Assembly (NCBI GenBank): GCA_022842625.1
Contig: JALHPG010000004.1
Location: forward strand, 48,800 to 112,799
DNA: 64,000 bases
DNA from: Bacteroidia bacterium
GTDB lineage: Bacteria; Bacteroidota; Bacteroidia; B-17B0; Aurantibacillaceae
Direction of reading: 5' to 3'
The notes under the pieces: model-generated
What the model was told of the DNA's origin: nothing
The model's database searches: none
Seen by the model: only the letters and a program-made list of their open reading frames with translations
In this document: positions 45,722 to 56,097 of the stretch, one piece after another
Layout of the letters: each line of letters begins with the position of its first letter
How positions within the stretch are numbered: position 1 is the stretch's first letter
Translations under genes and position numbers: made by a program

Positions 45722-46546
45722 TTATTTTTTTACGAATTCACCCATTTTATTATCGTAGTTAAGGAAGTAAGCTCCTTTTGGTAAATTGCTTACATCTAAC
45801 TTACTGCCAAATCCTTTTTTCACAATGTTACCGTATTGATCATAGATCTCATACATTGTTTCAATTGATTTATCTGATTTTCCTTTTTGGAAGAAATTAA
45901 CGTCTTTACTAGCTTTGATTGGAGCGTAGTCAATCTCAGGAACATCGCTCATATAATCAGTTGGCTTGCTTAAACGAGGCTGGCCGCTATAATCTGTTTG
46001 ACGCACACGTACTTGATTTTTTCCGCTATGAGGAACAACTTTAAAAGAGTACTCATTACTTGTTGGAGTTCCTACACCATCAACTTCACCAACTTTTACC
46101 CATTTGTTCCAACGAAATTGTTCAACTGCAAATGCTAATTTTCCTGTTTCTGACTTTGTTGTCCATTTTACATTTCCTTCTTTATCAGCGCTCATGCTAA
46201 TAATTTCGTAAGTGCTTTTTGGTTTTAAAACTTCTGGGTTTAATACTTTAGGTTTACAGTCTTCTTTATGGAATATTTTAATTTCAACTTTATCTCCAAT
46301 ATTTAAATTGTGAGGTTTCATGTCAATTTCAAAAGCGCTAGATTGAGTTTCGTCAGTAGTAATGTTTCCGTTAACCTTTACTTCGGTAACGCAAAAACCT
46401 ACGCCTCCGCTTCCGAAGGGATTTTGTATATAAAGATTTTTCCCTTGGTAATTACCTTCTAATATTATTACGCCGCCTTGAGCACCAGCAAAGTTTATGC
46501 CCGTAAAACAGAAAAGTAAATAAAGTATAAATTTTTTCATCGACAA
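45722..46546 (-). CDS. Secreted protein with T9SS-like C-terminal domain
   Basis: A 274-residue protein with a signal peptide (MSMKKFILYLLFCFTGINFAGA). The mature part is a set of beta-rich, Ig-like stretches (GGVIILEGNYQGKNLYIQNP; VRVRQTDYSGQPRLS). The last 70 residues (YEIYDQYGNIVKKGF, then YFLNYDNKMGEFVKK) look like a T9SS sorting or beta-sandwich domain. It has its own terminator and a 133-base divergent upstream region. No enzyme motif is visible; a structural surface role is plausible. Function unknown. Confidence 0.7.
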   Translation of the reverse strand: MSMKKFILYLLFCFTGINFAGAQGGVIILEGNYQGKNLYIQNPFGSGGVGFCVTEVKVNGNITTDETQSSAFEIDMKPHNLNIGDKVEIKIFHKEDCKPKVLNPEVLKPKSTYEIISMSADKEGNVKWTTKSETGKLAFAVEQFRWNKWVKVGEVDGVGTPTSNEYSFKVVPHSGKNQVRVRQTDYSGQPRLSKPTDYMSDVPEIDYAPIKASKDVNFFQKGKSDKSIETMYEIYDQYGNIVKKGFGSKLDVSNLPKGAYFLNYDNKMGEFVKK

Positions 46547-46679
46547 AAGTTCAATTCTTAACGTTGCAATATTATAATCAATTTTTTGAATTACAAAATA
46601 TATTTTTGGGAAAATTACACTTTATTTCATTTTTATCTAAACTAATTTAATTAAATTTGTTAATTAAACCGTATATTCC

Positions 46680-48395
46680 ATGAGATTCTCACTATTTAGC
46701 CCAATTTTGCTGGCATTTGCCATTTTTATAGGATCATGTAAAAATGATGGTTCTAAGGAAAATGACTTTAAGGGGGGCAATAAAGTTGTTCGAATAGCCG
46801 AGGTTATAATCCCCGTAAATATCTTTCCTCACCGAATTACGAACATTGTAGAAGGTTTGATCGCCTCTCAGATACATGAAGGATTGGTGCGAGTGAACCC
46901 AAAAGACCTCTCTTTAATGCCGGGATTGGCCGAAAAGTGGGAAATTGATCCGGATGGTAAAACCATCACCTTTCATTTAAGAAAAGGGCTCAAATTTCAG
47001 GATAAAGATGGCGTTGAAGGTAATATCACCTCAAAAGACGTAAAATTTACATTTGAATTGTTGTGTACTGACAGGCCCGGAAACGTTCATTTCCATACAG
47101 TTTGTAAGGATAGAGTTGTAGGAGCTAATGAATTCTATCAAGAGAGTATGAAAGGAAAAAAGGGTCAATTAAAGGGCTTTAAGGTGATCGATGACTTAAC
47201 CTTTTCAATAACCCTACTTAATTCACCTAGCATATTTTTAGAGATACTTGCTAATCCAGTTGCCGCTATTCTTAGCGAACAGGCCTATAATCTTAAAAAA
47301 GAAGCCTCTTTTGTAGGTGCCGGTCCTTTTGTATTAGACGAAAAAACCAGCACAAAAACTCATTATGCTCTTTATAAGAACATTAATTACTACGCAAAAG
47401 ATAAAGAGGGTAAGTCCTTACCATACATTGATTCGGTTATAATTGATATCGTTTCTTCTACCGAAGTGGCCTTGCAACGTTTTCAAAACGGAAACGTTGA
47501 TTTTATAGGTTCTGTTCCTAGCAATCAATTACGTCAAGTGGTTGAGGAGAATATTAAATCGTTTAAAGGCAGTCCGCCGGCTTTCATATTAGATCAACGC
47601 CCCGAAATGGGAACTTCTTACTATGTTTTTAATATTAATAAAGCACCTTTTAATAATCTTAAACTCCGTCAGGCTATTAATTATGGTATAGATAGAGCTA
47701 AAATTATTGATCGCGTATTAAACGGACAAGCTTACGGGCCTGCAATTAACGGTATTGTGCCACCAACCTTTGAGTTTTATAAATCATATACTATAAAAGG
47801 ATATGAATTTGATCTTGAAAAGGCGAAAAAATTATTAACCGAGGCCGGTTACCCTAATGGCAAAGGATTAAAAGAGATAGAGTTGATCGTAAATTCCGGT
47901 AACTCCAGAAATAATACGGTTGCGGCCGAGATCCAAAAACAATTAAAAAACAATTTAAACATTAACGTTACTTTCGAATCTTTGCCAAACCCCGAAAAGT
48001 TTGATCTGCAACTTAAAGGTAAAGGCGATATGTTTAGAGATGGTTGGGTTGCCGATTACCCTAGCCCCGAATCATTCTTATCAATTTTTTATGGTGCAAA
48101 TGTAAGCGGTGATACAACAATTATGGCTTACCCAAACACTATCAAATATAAGAATGCCGAGTACGATAAATACTACGAAATGGGTCGCGATGCCATAAAC
48201 AGAGATTCTGCCGCCGTTAGTTTTTTAAAGGCAGAACAAATTTTAATGAACGATGCGCCTATTATTGCCTTGTGGTACGAGAGCAATTGCAGATTAATAA
48301 AAACACGTTTAAAAAACTTTTTTGTGAATCCTATAAGATATTTTGATTTTACTCAGGTAATTATAGAAGATAAAAAGGTTGAGGAAAAAAAATAA
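46680..48395 (+). CDS. ABC transporter substrate-binding lipoprotein (peptide family, DppA/OppA-like)
   Basis: A 571-residue family 5 solute-binding lipoprotein. The lipobox is FIGSC with the lipidated Cys near residue 20. EGLVRVNPKDLSLMPGLAEKW and LRQAINYGIDRAKII are family signatures, and KTITFHLRKGLKFQDKDGV is the usual start of the binding domain. It would bind oligopeptides or similar ligands in the periplasm. No ABC permease or ATPase for it is adjacent; the next gene is a DUF5686 outer-membrane protein with 15 bases between, so it is probably cotranscribed with that gene. Confidence 0.88.
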   Translation: MRFSLFSPILLAFAIFIGSCKNDGSKENDFKGGNKVVRIAEVIIPVNIFPHRITNIVEGLIASQIHEGLVRVNPKDLSLMPGLAEKWEIDPDGKTITFHLRKGLKFQDKDGVEGNITSKDVKFTFELLCTDRPGNVHFHTVCKDRVVGANEFYQESMKGKKGQLKGFKVIDDLTFSITLLNSPSIFLEILANPVAAILSEQAYNLKKEASFVGAGPFVLDEKTSTKTHYALYKNINYYAKDKEGKSLPYIDSVIIDIVSSTEVALQRFQNGNVDFIGSVPSNQLRQVVEENIKSFKGSPPAFILDQRPEMGTSYYVFNINKAPFNNLKLRQAINYGIDRAKIIDRVLNGQAYGPAINGIVPPTFEFYKSYTIKGYEFDLEKAKKLLTEAGYPNGKGLKEIELIVNSGNSRNNTVAAEIQKQLKNNLNINVTFESLPNPEKFDLQLKGKGDMFRDGWVADYPSPESFLSIFYGANVSGDTTIMAYPNTIKYKNAEYDKYYEMGRDAINRDSAAVSFLKAEQILMNDAPIIALWYESNCRLIKTRLKNFFVNPIRYFDFTQVIIEDKKVEEKK

Positions 48396-48410
48396 AAACA
48401 ATAACCTCAC

Positions 48411-50882
48411 ATGAAGTTTAGAACTCTTAAAAAGAGCTTATTTATTGTTCTTTTTTCCCCGTTTTTACTCAACGCCCAGTTTACTGTTCGCGGAAAAGTA
48501 TTTGCCGCAGAAAACAAAGAGGCCTTGCCTTTTGTGCCTGTATTGATCAAAGGAACTAATTTTGGGGCTCAGGCCGATTTTGACGGGAACTTTATCATCA
48601 AATGTTCTAAACTTGGCGACTCTGTTATAGCTTCCTATGTTGGCTATAAACGTTTAGCCAGGCCAATAAATAAAAACCTGGCTGTTCAAGAGATCAACTT
48701 CCCGCTTGAAAGTGTTGGCGGACTTGCTTTAGATGAAGTGGTAGTAAAAGCCGGAGATAATCCTGCTCACCGTATCATCCGTAACTGCGTAAAAGCAAAG
48801 GTTAAAAACGATAGAAATAATTTATCATCCTACGAATACGAAGCGTATAACAAATTAGAGTTCGATCTTAATCGTATTCCAAAAGAGATGCGCGAAAAAA
48901 AATTATTAAAACCTATAAGTTTTGTTTTTGATAATGTAGATAGCAGTTTTAGCGGCGAAAAACCTTCTCTGCCTTTTTTCATCATCGAAAATTTATCTCA
49001 ATTTTATTATAAAAAATCGCCTACGCGTAAAAAAGAAGTTGTTATAGCCAGTAAAATTACCGGCATCGAAAACGCCAGTGTATCACAGGTTTTGGGCGAT
49101 ATGTACCAAAACATAAATATTTACGATAACAATATTTTAGTGTTCAACAAACAACTTCCAAGTCCGGTAAGCGAAAATGGATTGTTTTATTATAAGTATT
49201 ATTTGGAGGATAGCGCTTTTGAAAACAATCAATACATCTATCACATTCGCTTTAAACCAAAGCGTGTTCAGGAATTAAGCTTTACGGGAAACATTTGGAT
49301 AGCCGATACTACTTGGGGCGTTAAGCGCTTAGAAATGAGTTTGCCAAAAGATGCGAACATCAACTTTATTAATAGTGTAAACGTTGTTCAGGAGTTTTTG
49401 TTTACCGATAGCGTATGGATGCTTGGCAAAGATCGTTTAGTAATAGATTTTGCACCAACAAAAAAAGCGATAGGTTTTTACGGACGAAAAACAACGTCGT
49501 ATAAAAAAATAAAATTGGGGCAGCCTAAAGACGATAAGTTTTATGAGTTTGCAGATAAAATAGTTGTTGAAGAAGGAGCAACAAAACAAAGTGATGAGTT
49601 TTGGGCAGCCAACCGGCACGATAGTTTAACACAGCGTGAGTTAAAAATATTTAAGATGATCGACACCATTCAATCATTACCAATTTATAAAACATGGGTG
49701 GATGTTTTTTATTTGCTAGTGGCCGGATATAAAAAGGTAAACAATTTTGAAATTGGTCCGTACTCAAATTTAGTTTCCTACAATAGGGTAGAAGGCTTGC
49801 GTTTACGATTTGGTGGCCGAACCAGCGAATTGTTCAGCAAGTGGTATGAATTAAATGGTTTTGTTGCTTATGGTTTGTTAGATGAAAAATTTAAATACGC
49901 CATTGGCTTTAAAAGTTTTGTAACCAAAAAACCAATTCGGCAAATCGTTGGCGCTAACTATAAAAGTGATTATGAAATATTAGGACAAAGTACCAATGGT
50001 TTTTCTCAGGATAATGTGTTAGCATCCTTATTCAGAACAAACCCATTAACCAATTTAACGCGCGTTGATCATGCAGAAGGTTATTATGAGCGCGAATGGT
50101 TTCAGGGATTAATTACCAGAGCAACTATTGTTGGCCGAAAATTTACACCGCTTGGAAGTAATCAATATTTGTTTACCAAAAACGACGGCGCTATAGGCGA
50201 ACGAGAATACATTAATAACACCGAGGCCAGAATAAACGTTAGATTTGGTTGGAAAGAAAAATTTGTTGGCGAAGGATTTTCTCGTTTATCTATTGGAACC
50301 ACGTATCCTATTATACAATTAAATTATGCTAAGTCGTTGCAAAACGCATTCAAGGGCGAGTATGATTATCATAAACTTGTGGTAAATGTGAGCGATCGAA
50401 TTCGAATTACACCAATTTTAGGCTACACGGATTATTCTATCGAAGCCGGTAAAATATGGGGCGCGGTTCCTTATCCAATTATGCAATTGCATGGCGGTAA
50501 CGAAACCTATATTTACGATTACATGGCGTTTAATATGATGAAGTATTATGAATTTGTGAGCGATGAATTTGTAACAGTATCTTTATACCATCACTTTGAA
50601 GGGTTGTTTTTAAATAAAATACCCTTATTGCGTAAATTAAAATGGCGCGAAGTGGCCACCATAAAAAGTGTTTGGGGTACTGTAAATAATCAAAACAGAA
50701 AAACACTTTTGTTTCCAAGCACACTCACTTCTCTTGATAAAGGGCCTTATGCCGAGGCAAGTGTTGGTGTAGAGAATATTTTTAAAGTTTTTAGAGTAGA
50801 TGCTTTTTGGCGTTTAAATTATCAGTTACCACGAGCGATTGATAATTTCGGATTTAAATTCGGATTTCAGTTAGCATTATAA
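48411..50882 (+). CDS. DUF5686 outer-membrane protein with N-terminal carboxypeptidase-like domain
   Basis: An 823-residue protein with a signal peptide. Residues 23-105 form a carboxypeptidase-regulatory-like domain (TVRGKVFAAENKEALPFVPV), the domain common at the start of Bacteroidota surface proteins. A long conserved DUF5686 region follows (LDEVVVKAGDNPAHRIIRNCV and onward), with barrel-like C-terminal strands (NFGFKFGFQLAL). Members are abundant in Bacteroidota; their function is unknown. Pairing with a peptide-binding lipoprotein suggests nutrient uptake, but this is inference. Confidence 0.85.
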   Translation: MKFRTLKKSLFIVLFSPFLLNAQFTVRGKVFAAENKEALPFVPVLIKGTNFGAQADFDGNFIIKCSKLGDSVIASYVGYKRLARPINKNLAVQEINFPLESVGGLALDEVVVKAGDNPAHRIIRNCVKAKVKNDRNNLSSYEYEAYNKLEFDLNRIPKEMREKKLLKPISFVFDNVDSSFSGEKPSLPFFIIENLSQFYYKKSPTRKKEVVIASKITGIENASVSQVLGDMYQNINIYDNNILVFNKQLPSPVSENGLFYYKYYLEDSAFENNQYIYHIRFKPKRVQELSFTGNIWIADTTWGVKRLEMSLPKDANINFINSVNVVQEFLFTDSVWMLGKDRLVIDFAPTKKAIGFYGRKTTSYKKIKLGQPKDDKFYEFADKIVVEEGATKQSDEFWAANRHDSLTQRELKIFKMIDTIQSLPIYKTWVDVFYLLVAGYKKVNNFEIGPYSNLVSYNRVEGLRLRFGGRTSELFSKWYELNGFVAYGLLDEKFKYAIGFKSFVTKKPIRQIVGANYKSDYEILGQSTNGFSQDNVLASLFRTNPLTNLTRVDHAEGYYEREWFQGLITRATIVGRKFTPLGSNQYLFTKNDGAIGEREYINNTEARINVRFGWKEKFVGEGFSRLSIGTTYPIIQLNYAKSLQNAFKGEYDYHKLVVNVSDRIRITPILGYTDYSIEAGKIWGAVPYPIMQLHGGNETYIYDYMAFNMMKYYEFVSDEFVTVSLYHHFEGLFLNKIPLLRKLKWREVATIKSVWGTVNNQNRKTLLFPSTLTSLDKGPYAEASVGVENIFKVFRVDAFWRLNYQLPRAIDNFGFKFGFQLAL

Positions 50883-50958
50883 AACCTAAAAAATGCAAAA
50901 TATACTTTTTAGTTTTGTAGAGACCAACAGATAAAAGCCAATTCTTAGAAAAACTGAT

Positions 50959-50966
50959 TACCTTTG
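50959..50966 (+). promoter_or_regulatory. TAnnTTTG -7-like element before lptB
   Basis: TACCTTTG fits the Bacteroidota -7 consensus and lies six bases before the lptB ATG; a second match, TAGTTTTG, lies at 50910-50917. Neither has a clear -33 TTG at the standard spacing. The upstream copy would leave a more normal leader. Confidence 0.25.
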
Positions 50967-50972
50967 AAATAG

Positions 50973-51698
50973 ATGATCTTACGAAGCGAAAATTTAGTAA
51001 AGAAATATAAGAACAGAACGGTTGCCAATAACGTATCTATTCAGGTGCAACAAGGCGAGATCGTTGGCCTGCTTGGTCCTAATGGTGCCGGTAAAACAAC
51101 TTCGTTTTATATGATTGTTGGTATGGTTAAACCAAACAGCGGCAAAATATTTTTAGATGATCTGGATATTACGAATGAGCCTATGTATCGTCGTGCGCAA
51201 TTAGGCGTTGGTTATTTACCTCAAGAGGCATCTGTGTTTCGTAAGTTGAGTGTAGAAGATAATATTCGTGCAGTTTTAGAAATGACCAAACTCACAAAAA
51301 AAGAACAAGAATTAAAAGTTGAAACTTTACTAGATGAATTTGGATTACAACACGTAAGAACAAATTTAGGAGATCAGTTAAGTGGCGGAGAACGCCGCAG
51401 AACAGAGATTGCACGCGCTTTAGCAACCGACCCAAAATTTATTTTATTGGATGAGCCCTTTGCAGGAGTAGATCCTATTGCGGTTGAAGACATTCAAACA
51501 GTTGTAAGAAAATTAAAAGAAAAAAATATTGGCATCTTAATTACCGATCATAACGTGCACGAAACCTTAAACATTACCGATCGGTCTTATTTATTGTATT
51601 CGGGAAGTGTAATAAAAAGCGGCACTGCAGAAGATCTTGCCAACGACGAACAAGTACGCAGAGTGTATCTGGGACAAAATTTTGAACTAAGAAAATAA
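50973..51698 (+). CDS. lptB: LPS export ABC transporter ATP-binding protein LptB
   Basis: The cytoplasmic ATPase of the LptB2FG complex, which pulls LPS from the inner membrane into the Lpt bridge. The 241-residue protein has Walker [11 protein letters not shown], the signature [15 protein letters not shown], Walker [17 protein letters not shown] and the switch His in [30 protein letters not shown] is characteristic of LptB. rdgB follows after five bases, so the two are an operon. Confidence 0.95.
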   Translation: MILRSENLVKKYKNRTVANNVSIQVQQGEIVGLLGPNGAGKTTSFYMIVGMVKPNSGKIFLDDLDITNEPMYRRAQLGVGYLPQEASVFRKLSVEDNIRAVLEMTKLTKKEQELKVETLLDEFGLQHVRTNLGDQLSGGERRRTEIARALATDPKFILLDEPFAGVDPIAVEDIQTVVRKLKEKNIGILITDHNVHETLNITDRSYLLYSGSVIKSGTAEDLANDEQVRRVYLGQNFELRK

Positions 51699-51703
51699 GT
51701 TTA

Positions 51704-52288
51704 ATGAAAATTATATTTGCTTCGGCCAATAAAAATAAAATTAAAGAAATAAAAGCGCTCCTGCCTGAGAGCTTTGAGTTATTAGGCCTTGCAGATATTG
51801 GCATTACCGAAGATATTCCCGAGCCCGGAACAACCATTAAAGAAAATTCGTTTTTAAAAGCGCAATACGTTTTAGATTTTTTAAAACAAAAGAACGAAAC
51901 CGTTGCGGTTTTTGCAGACGACAGTGGCTTAGAAGTGGAGGCTTTAGATAGTGCTCCCGGTGTTTATAGTGCGCGTTACGCAGGCATTCCAAAGAGTGAT
52001 GCAAACAACAATAAAAAATTACTGGAAGAATTAAAATTGGTGACCGATCGTAAAGCGCGATTTGTTACTGTAATTACTTTAATAATTAATGGGGAAGTAC
52101 ATTATTTTGAAGGAGAGATAAAAGGTACCATTGCTTACGAAGGCCGAGGCGCCAATGGTTTTGGTTACGATCCTTTATTTATTCCACAAGGTTATCGCAG
52201 TACTTTTGCCGAATTAGATGCTGAGGTAAAAAACACTATTAGCCACCGAGCAAACGCCGTAAAAAAATTAATAGCTTTTTTTAATTAA
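51704..52288 (+). CDS. rdgB: XTP/dITP diphosphatase RdgB (HAM1 family)
   Basis: Hydrolyses XTP, dITP and ITP to keep deaminated purines out of nucleic acids. The 194-residue protein has the family motifs: SANKNKIKEIKALLPE at the N-terminus, FADDSGLEVEALDSAPGVYS with the metal-binding acids, GRGANGFGYDPLFIPQGY and the C-terminal SHRANAVKKL. Confidence 0.95.
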   Translation: MKIIFASANKNKIKEIKALLPESFELLGLADIGITEDIPEPGTTIKENSFLKAQYVLDFLKQKNETVAVFADDSGLEVEALDSAPGVYSARYAGIPKSDANNNKKLLEELKLVTDRKARFVTVITLIINGEVHYFEGEIKGTIAYEGRGANGFGYDPLFIPQGYRSTFAELDAEVKNTISHRANAVKKLIAFFN

Positions 52289-52325
52289 CGCGCAATCACA
52301 AAACGTTTACTCACGCTTACCGTAT

Positions 52326-52407
52326 TGTCATTCCGACAATAGGAGTCGCACTGAGCTTGTCGAAGTGAGGAATCTGTATTTAGATCCCTCGTTCCTCGGG
52401 ATGACAG
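52326..52407. repeat. Imperfect palindromic intergenic repeat
   Basis: An 82-base GC-richer segment in an AT-rich gap. Its ends TGTCATTCC and GGGATGACA can pair, and within it lie a CACT/AGTG hairpin (with TTGTCGA in the loop) and a GAGGAATCT/AGATCCCTC hairpin. The cruciform layout and the sequence (rich in TCATTCCGAC and GAGCTTGTCGAAG) resemble a family of dispersed intergenic repeats I know from Bacteroidota genomes. It lies between convergent rdgB and rsgA. Confidence 0.7.
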
Positions 52408-52469
52408 ATTCAATAAATAAACGCAATTAGCTAAATCAATTTTTTTTAAACCTTAGTAATTAATCGCTA

Positions 52470-53399
52470 CTACAACTCCCACGCTTTCCAATCCATTTCT
52501 TCGCCACTTAAAATCCCTAAGTAACTAATATATCTTTCTTCGCTTATTTCGCCGGTTTTTACGGCTTCAATAATAGCGCATTTAGGCTCGTTAACATGTA
52601 TGCAATTATTAAACTTGCATCCATTCATGCGGTCGCGTATTTCCGGAAAATAATGTCCAATTTCTTCTTTTTTCATTTCCACTAAACCCAGTTCCTTTAT
52701 GCCCGGACTATCAATAATATCTCCGCCAAAGCTTAACGGATGCAACTCGGCAAAAGTAGTGGTGTGCATGCCTTTAGCATGAGCCGCAGAAATTTCTCCG
52801 GTTTTAATAGTTAATGTTGGCTCTAAGGCATTAATAAAAGTAGATTTTCCAACCCCCGAATGCCCGGCAATTAATGTGAGTTTATCTTTAAACAAATCTT
52901 GTAATGCTTTTATTTGTTTTGGATCGTAACTGCTTACTTCATAACATTCGTAACCTATTTTTTTATAAATGTCAATGGTCTTTTTTTGAATTTCCATTAA
53001 CTCTTCATTCAAAAGATCGCATTTATTAAAAATTATTTTTGCAGGTATTCTGTATGCTTCGGCGGTAATTAAAAAGCGATCAATAAAACCTAAACTTGTG
53101 CGTGGCGAAACTAAAGTGGCAATTAAAACGGCTTGGTCTAGGTTGCTGGCAATAATTTGCGATTGCTTACTAAGGTTAATAGATTTGCGAATGATGTAAT
53201 TTTTGCGCGGATGAATTTTTGTAATATTAGCTTCATTATTATCTTCCAATTCAAAATCAACAACATCTCCAACAGCAATTGGGTTAGTGGTTTTTCTGCC
53301 TTCTAATCTAATTTTTCCTTTTAAACGGCACAAAAAAACAGTATTGTCAGATCTGACCATATAACTGCTTCCTGTTGATTTTATTACTATTCCCTGCAT
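52470..53399 (-). CDS. rsgA: Small ribosomal subunit biogenesis GTPase RsgA
   Basis: A 309-residue circularly permuted GTPase that helps mature the 30S subunit. The N-terminal OB domain (about 1-70) is followed by G4 NKCD, then G1 GHSGVGKST and G3 DSPGIKEL, the reversed motif order typical of the family. The C-terminal zinc site is in CKFNNCIHVNEPKC. Confidence 0.95.
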   Translation of the reverse strand: MQGIVIKSTGSSYMVRSDNTVFLCRLKGKIRLEGRKTTNPIAVGDVVDFELEDNNEANITKIHPRKNYIIRKSINLSKQSQIIASNLDQAVLIATLVSPRTSLGFIDRFLITAEAYRIPAKIIFNKCDLLNEELMEIQKKTIDIYKKIGYECYEVSSYDPKQIKALQDLFKDKLTLIAGHSGVGKSTFINALEPTLTIKTGEISAAHAKGMHTTTFAELHPLSFGGDIIDSPGIKELGLVEMKKEEIGHYFPEIRDRMNGCKFNNCIHVNEPKCAIIEAVKTGEISEERYISYLGILSGEEMDWKAWEL

Positions 53400-53534
53400 A
53401 AATTTAACACCTCGAATTTACTAAGAAACTGATTAACATTTGTATTAAAAATTTTCTAAAAAACTGTTTACAAGATTTAACGTAATTCTTATAATTAAAA
53501 TGCTAATTTAGGCGCGATTTTAAAAACAAAAACA

Positions 53535-54713
53535 ATGAAAGAAGTTTATATAGTTTCAGCAGTAAGAACTGCAATGGGATCATTTGGCGGAACATTAGCC
53601 GGAGTTTCTGCAACACAACTTGGCGCAACTGCCATTAAAGGTGCATTAGCAAAAATTAATTTAGATGGTAAGTTAGTTACCGAAGTATTTATGGGTTCTG
53701 TGCTTCAGGCAAACCTTGGTCAGGCACCTGCTCGTCAGGCTGCTAAGTTTGCAGGTTTACCGGATAACGTAAATTGTACTACCGTAAATAAAGTATGTGC
53801 AAGTGGCATGAAATCGTTAATGTTAGCAGCACAAAGTATTATGTTAGGCGAAAACGATGTTGTTGTAGCAGGTGGTATGGAAAACATGAGTTCGGTGCCT
53901 TTTTATTCTGACGCAGTACGTTGGGGAGCAAAATATGGCGACTCAAAATTAATTGATGGATTAGCAAAAGACGGATTAACCGATGTATACGGTAATGTGC
54001 CAATGGGTAATTGCGCAGAGCTTTGCGCTAAGGACATGAAATTCTCTCGCGAAGAACAAGATGCTTTTGCTATTGAATCTTACAAACGTTCGGCAGCAGC
54101 TTGGGCTGCAGGCAAATTTAAAAACGAAGTGGTGCCTGTAACCGTAAAAACTAAAAAGGGTGATGTTGAATTTGCAGAAGACGAAGAATATAAAAATGTA
54201 ATGTTCGAAAAAATTCCAACATTAAAGCCTGTTTTTCAAAAAGACGGAACAGTAACTGCTGCTAATGCTAGTACCATGAATGATGGCGCAGCGGCATTAG
54301 TATTAATGAGCAAAGAAAAAGCAGAAGCTTTAGGTTTAAAGCCTTTAGCAAAGATCAGAGGATTTGCAGATGCAGCTCAGGCTCCTGAGTGGTTTACTAC
54401 TTCACCAAGTTTAGCACTGCCTAAAGCAGTTGAAAAGGCCGGCTTAAAAATGAGCGACATTAATTATTATGAATTTAACGAAGCGTTTAGCGTTGTTGGT
54501 TTAGCAAATATCAAATTATTAAATTTAGATGCATCAAAAGTGAATGTAAACGGCGGTGCAGTTTCTTTAGGACATCCTTTAGGAGCAAGCGGAGCGCGTA
54601 TTATTGTTACTTTAATTAATGTTTTAAAGCAAAATGGTGCTAAATATGGTGCTGCCGCAATTTGTAATGGTGGTGGTGGTGCTAGCGCTTTTGTAATAGA
54701 GAACGTAGATTAA
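53535..54713 (+). CDS. Acetyl-CoA C-acetyltransferase (thiolase)
   Basis: A 392-residue thiolase that condenses or cleaves acetoacetyl-CoA, or acts in beta-oxidation. The acylated Cys is Cys88 in VNKVCASGMKS; NEAFSVV, GHPLGASGARI and the final CNGGGGAS complete the active site. Its length and motifs fit the AtoB/PhaA-like biosynthetic group. It stands alone, with a terminator after it; no beta-oxidation partner is adjacent. Confidence 0.93.
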   Translation: MKEVYIVSAVRTAMGSFGGTLAGVSATQLGATAIKGALAKINLDGKLVTEVFMGSVLQANLGQAPARQAAKFAGLPDNVNCTTVNKVCASGMKSLMLAAQSIMLGENDVVVAGGMENMSSVPFYSDAVRWGAKYGDSKLIDGLAKDGLTDVYGNVPMGNCAELCAKDMKFSREEQDAFAIESYKRSAAAWAAGKFKNEVVPVTVKTKKGDVEFAEDEEYKNVMFEKIPTLKPVFQKDGTVTAANASTMNDGAAALVLMSKEKAEALGLKPLAKIRGFADAAQAPEWFTTSPSLALPKAVEKAGLKMSDINYYEFNEAFSVVGLANIKLLNLDASKVNVNGGAVSLGHPLGASGARIIVTLINVLKQNGAKYGAAAICNGGGGASAFVIENVD

Positions 54714-54732
54714 AAAATCGAAATTATAATTT

Positions 54733-54768
54733 AAAAAGCCCTTTCGGTTATTCCGTTAGGGCTTTTTT
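54733..54768 (+). terminator. Intrinsic terminator of the thiolase gene
   Basis: AAAAAGCCCT pairs with AGGGCTTTTT, with CGG/CCG extending the stem inside, followed by a T-run. It lies 20 bases after the thiolase stop. Confidence 0.85.
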
Positions 54769-54823
54769 GTTTACATTTATCCCTTGATTTATTAACAAAA
54801 GAACTACAAAAAAAATCTCATAT

Positions 54824-55906
54824 ATGAAATCAACTTCATTAACTAACACTCACATTGCTTTAGGAGCAAAAATGGTACCATTTGCCGGTTACAACATGCC
54901 GGTATCTTACAAAGGTTTAAACGAAGAGCACCAGGTTGTTCGCACCGGGGTTGGTGTTTTTGATGTGAGTCATATGGGTGAATTTATTTTAAAAGGACCA
55001 AATGCTTTAGACCTTATTCAAAGAGTGACAAGTAACGATGCAGCCGTTTTAACAGACGGAAAAGCGCAATATTCTTGCTTACCTAATAATGATGGCGGTA
55101 TTGTTGATGACCTTTTAGTTTATAAAGTTGACGCTGAAACATATATGTTAGTTGTAAACGCCGGCAACATTGATAAAGACTGGAATTGGATCAGTAAGCA
55201 CAACACAGATGGTGTGGATATGAAGAATATTTCTGACGACACGTCTTTACTAGCGGTTCAAGGCCCAAAAGCAATAGATGCTTTGCAAAAACTAACTGAT
55301 GTTAAATTGGCCGATATTCCTTATTACTCTTTTGTAAAGGGCAAATTTAATGGCATAGATAATGTAGTAATTAGTAACACAGGTTACACCGGTGCCGGCG
55401 GATTTGAGCTTTATTTTGAGAATCAATACGCTCAAAAAATGTGGGATGGTATTTTTAAGGCAGGCGAAGAATTTAACATAAAACCTATTGGTTTAGGCGC
55501 TCGTGATACCTTGCGTTTAGAAATGGGCTTCTGCTTATATGGCAATGATATTGATGATACCACTTCACCAATTGAAGCAGGTTTAGGATGGATCACAAAA
55601 TTTAACAAAGACTTTACAAATAAGGCAAACATCGAGCAGCATAAGCTACAAGGTGTTTCTAAAAAATTGGTTGGTTTTGAAATGATCGACCGCGGTATTC
55701 CTCGTCATGATTATCCAATTGCCGATGCAAGCGGCGCTATTATTGGAAAAGTTACCAGCGGAACCCAGTCGCCAAGTCTAAATAAAGCTATTGGTTTAGG
55801 TTATGTTAAAGCAGAATTTTCAAAGGCTGATACTGAAATTTTTATCATTATTCGCGATAAGCCTATAAAAGCTAAAGTTTGTAAGATCCCTTTTCTTAAA
55901 AAATAA
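54824..55906 (+). CDS. gcvT: Aminomethyltransferase GcvT (glycine cleavage T protein)
   Basis: The tetrahydrofolate-dependent T protein of the glycine cleavage system. The 360-residue protein has [20 protein letters not shown] at the N-terminus, the Gly-rich [13 protein letters not shown] in the middle and the conserved [19 protein letters not shown]. gcvP is 5.6 kb downstream rather than adjacent, and gcvH is not in the window. Confidence 0.95.
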   Translation: MKSTSLTNTHIALGAKMVPFAGYNMPVSYKGLNEEHQVVRTGVGVFDVSHMGEFILKGPNALDLIQRVTSNDAAVLTDGKAQYSCLPNNDGGIVDDLLVYKVDAETYMLVVNAGNIDKDWNWISKHNTDGVDMKNISDDTSLLAVQGPKAIDALQKLTDVKLADIPYYSFVKGKFNGIDNVVISNTGYTGAGGFELYFENQYAQKMWDGIFKAGEEFNIKPIGLGARDTLRLEMGFCLYGNDIDDTTSPIEAGLGWITKFNKDFTNKANIEQHKLQGVSKKLVGFEMIDRGIPRHDYPIADASGAIIGKVTSGTQSPSLNKAIGLGYVKAEFSKADTEIFIIIRDKPIKAKVCKIPFLKK

Positions 55907-56097
55907 CAGTTATTTGCAGAGATTTTGAAACTCTATTACTTTTCTAACGTAGAAAACAACGAATTAGATGATTATAGAGTTCAATTCTAAAGGGTTTTAG
56001 CTTTTAAATCGTGATTTATGTCATTTATCGAATATTTTATGTTTTTAATCTAAAAAGTAACTGAGTAACCAATTTTATTAATAAATTTGATATAGCC

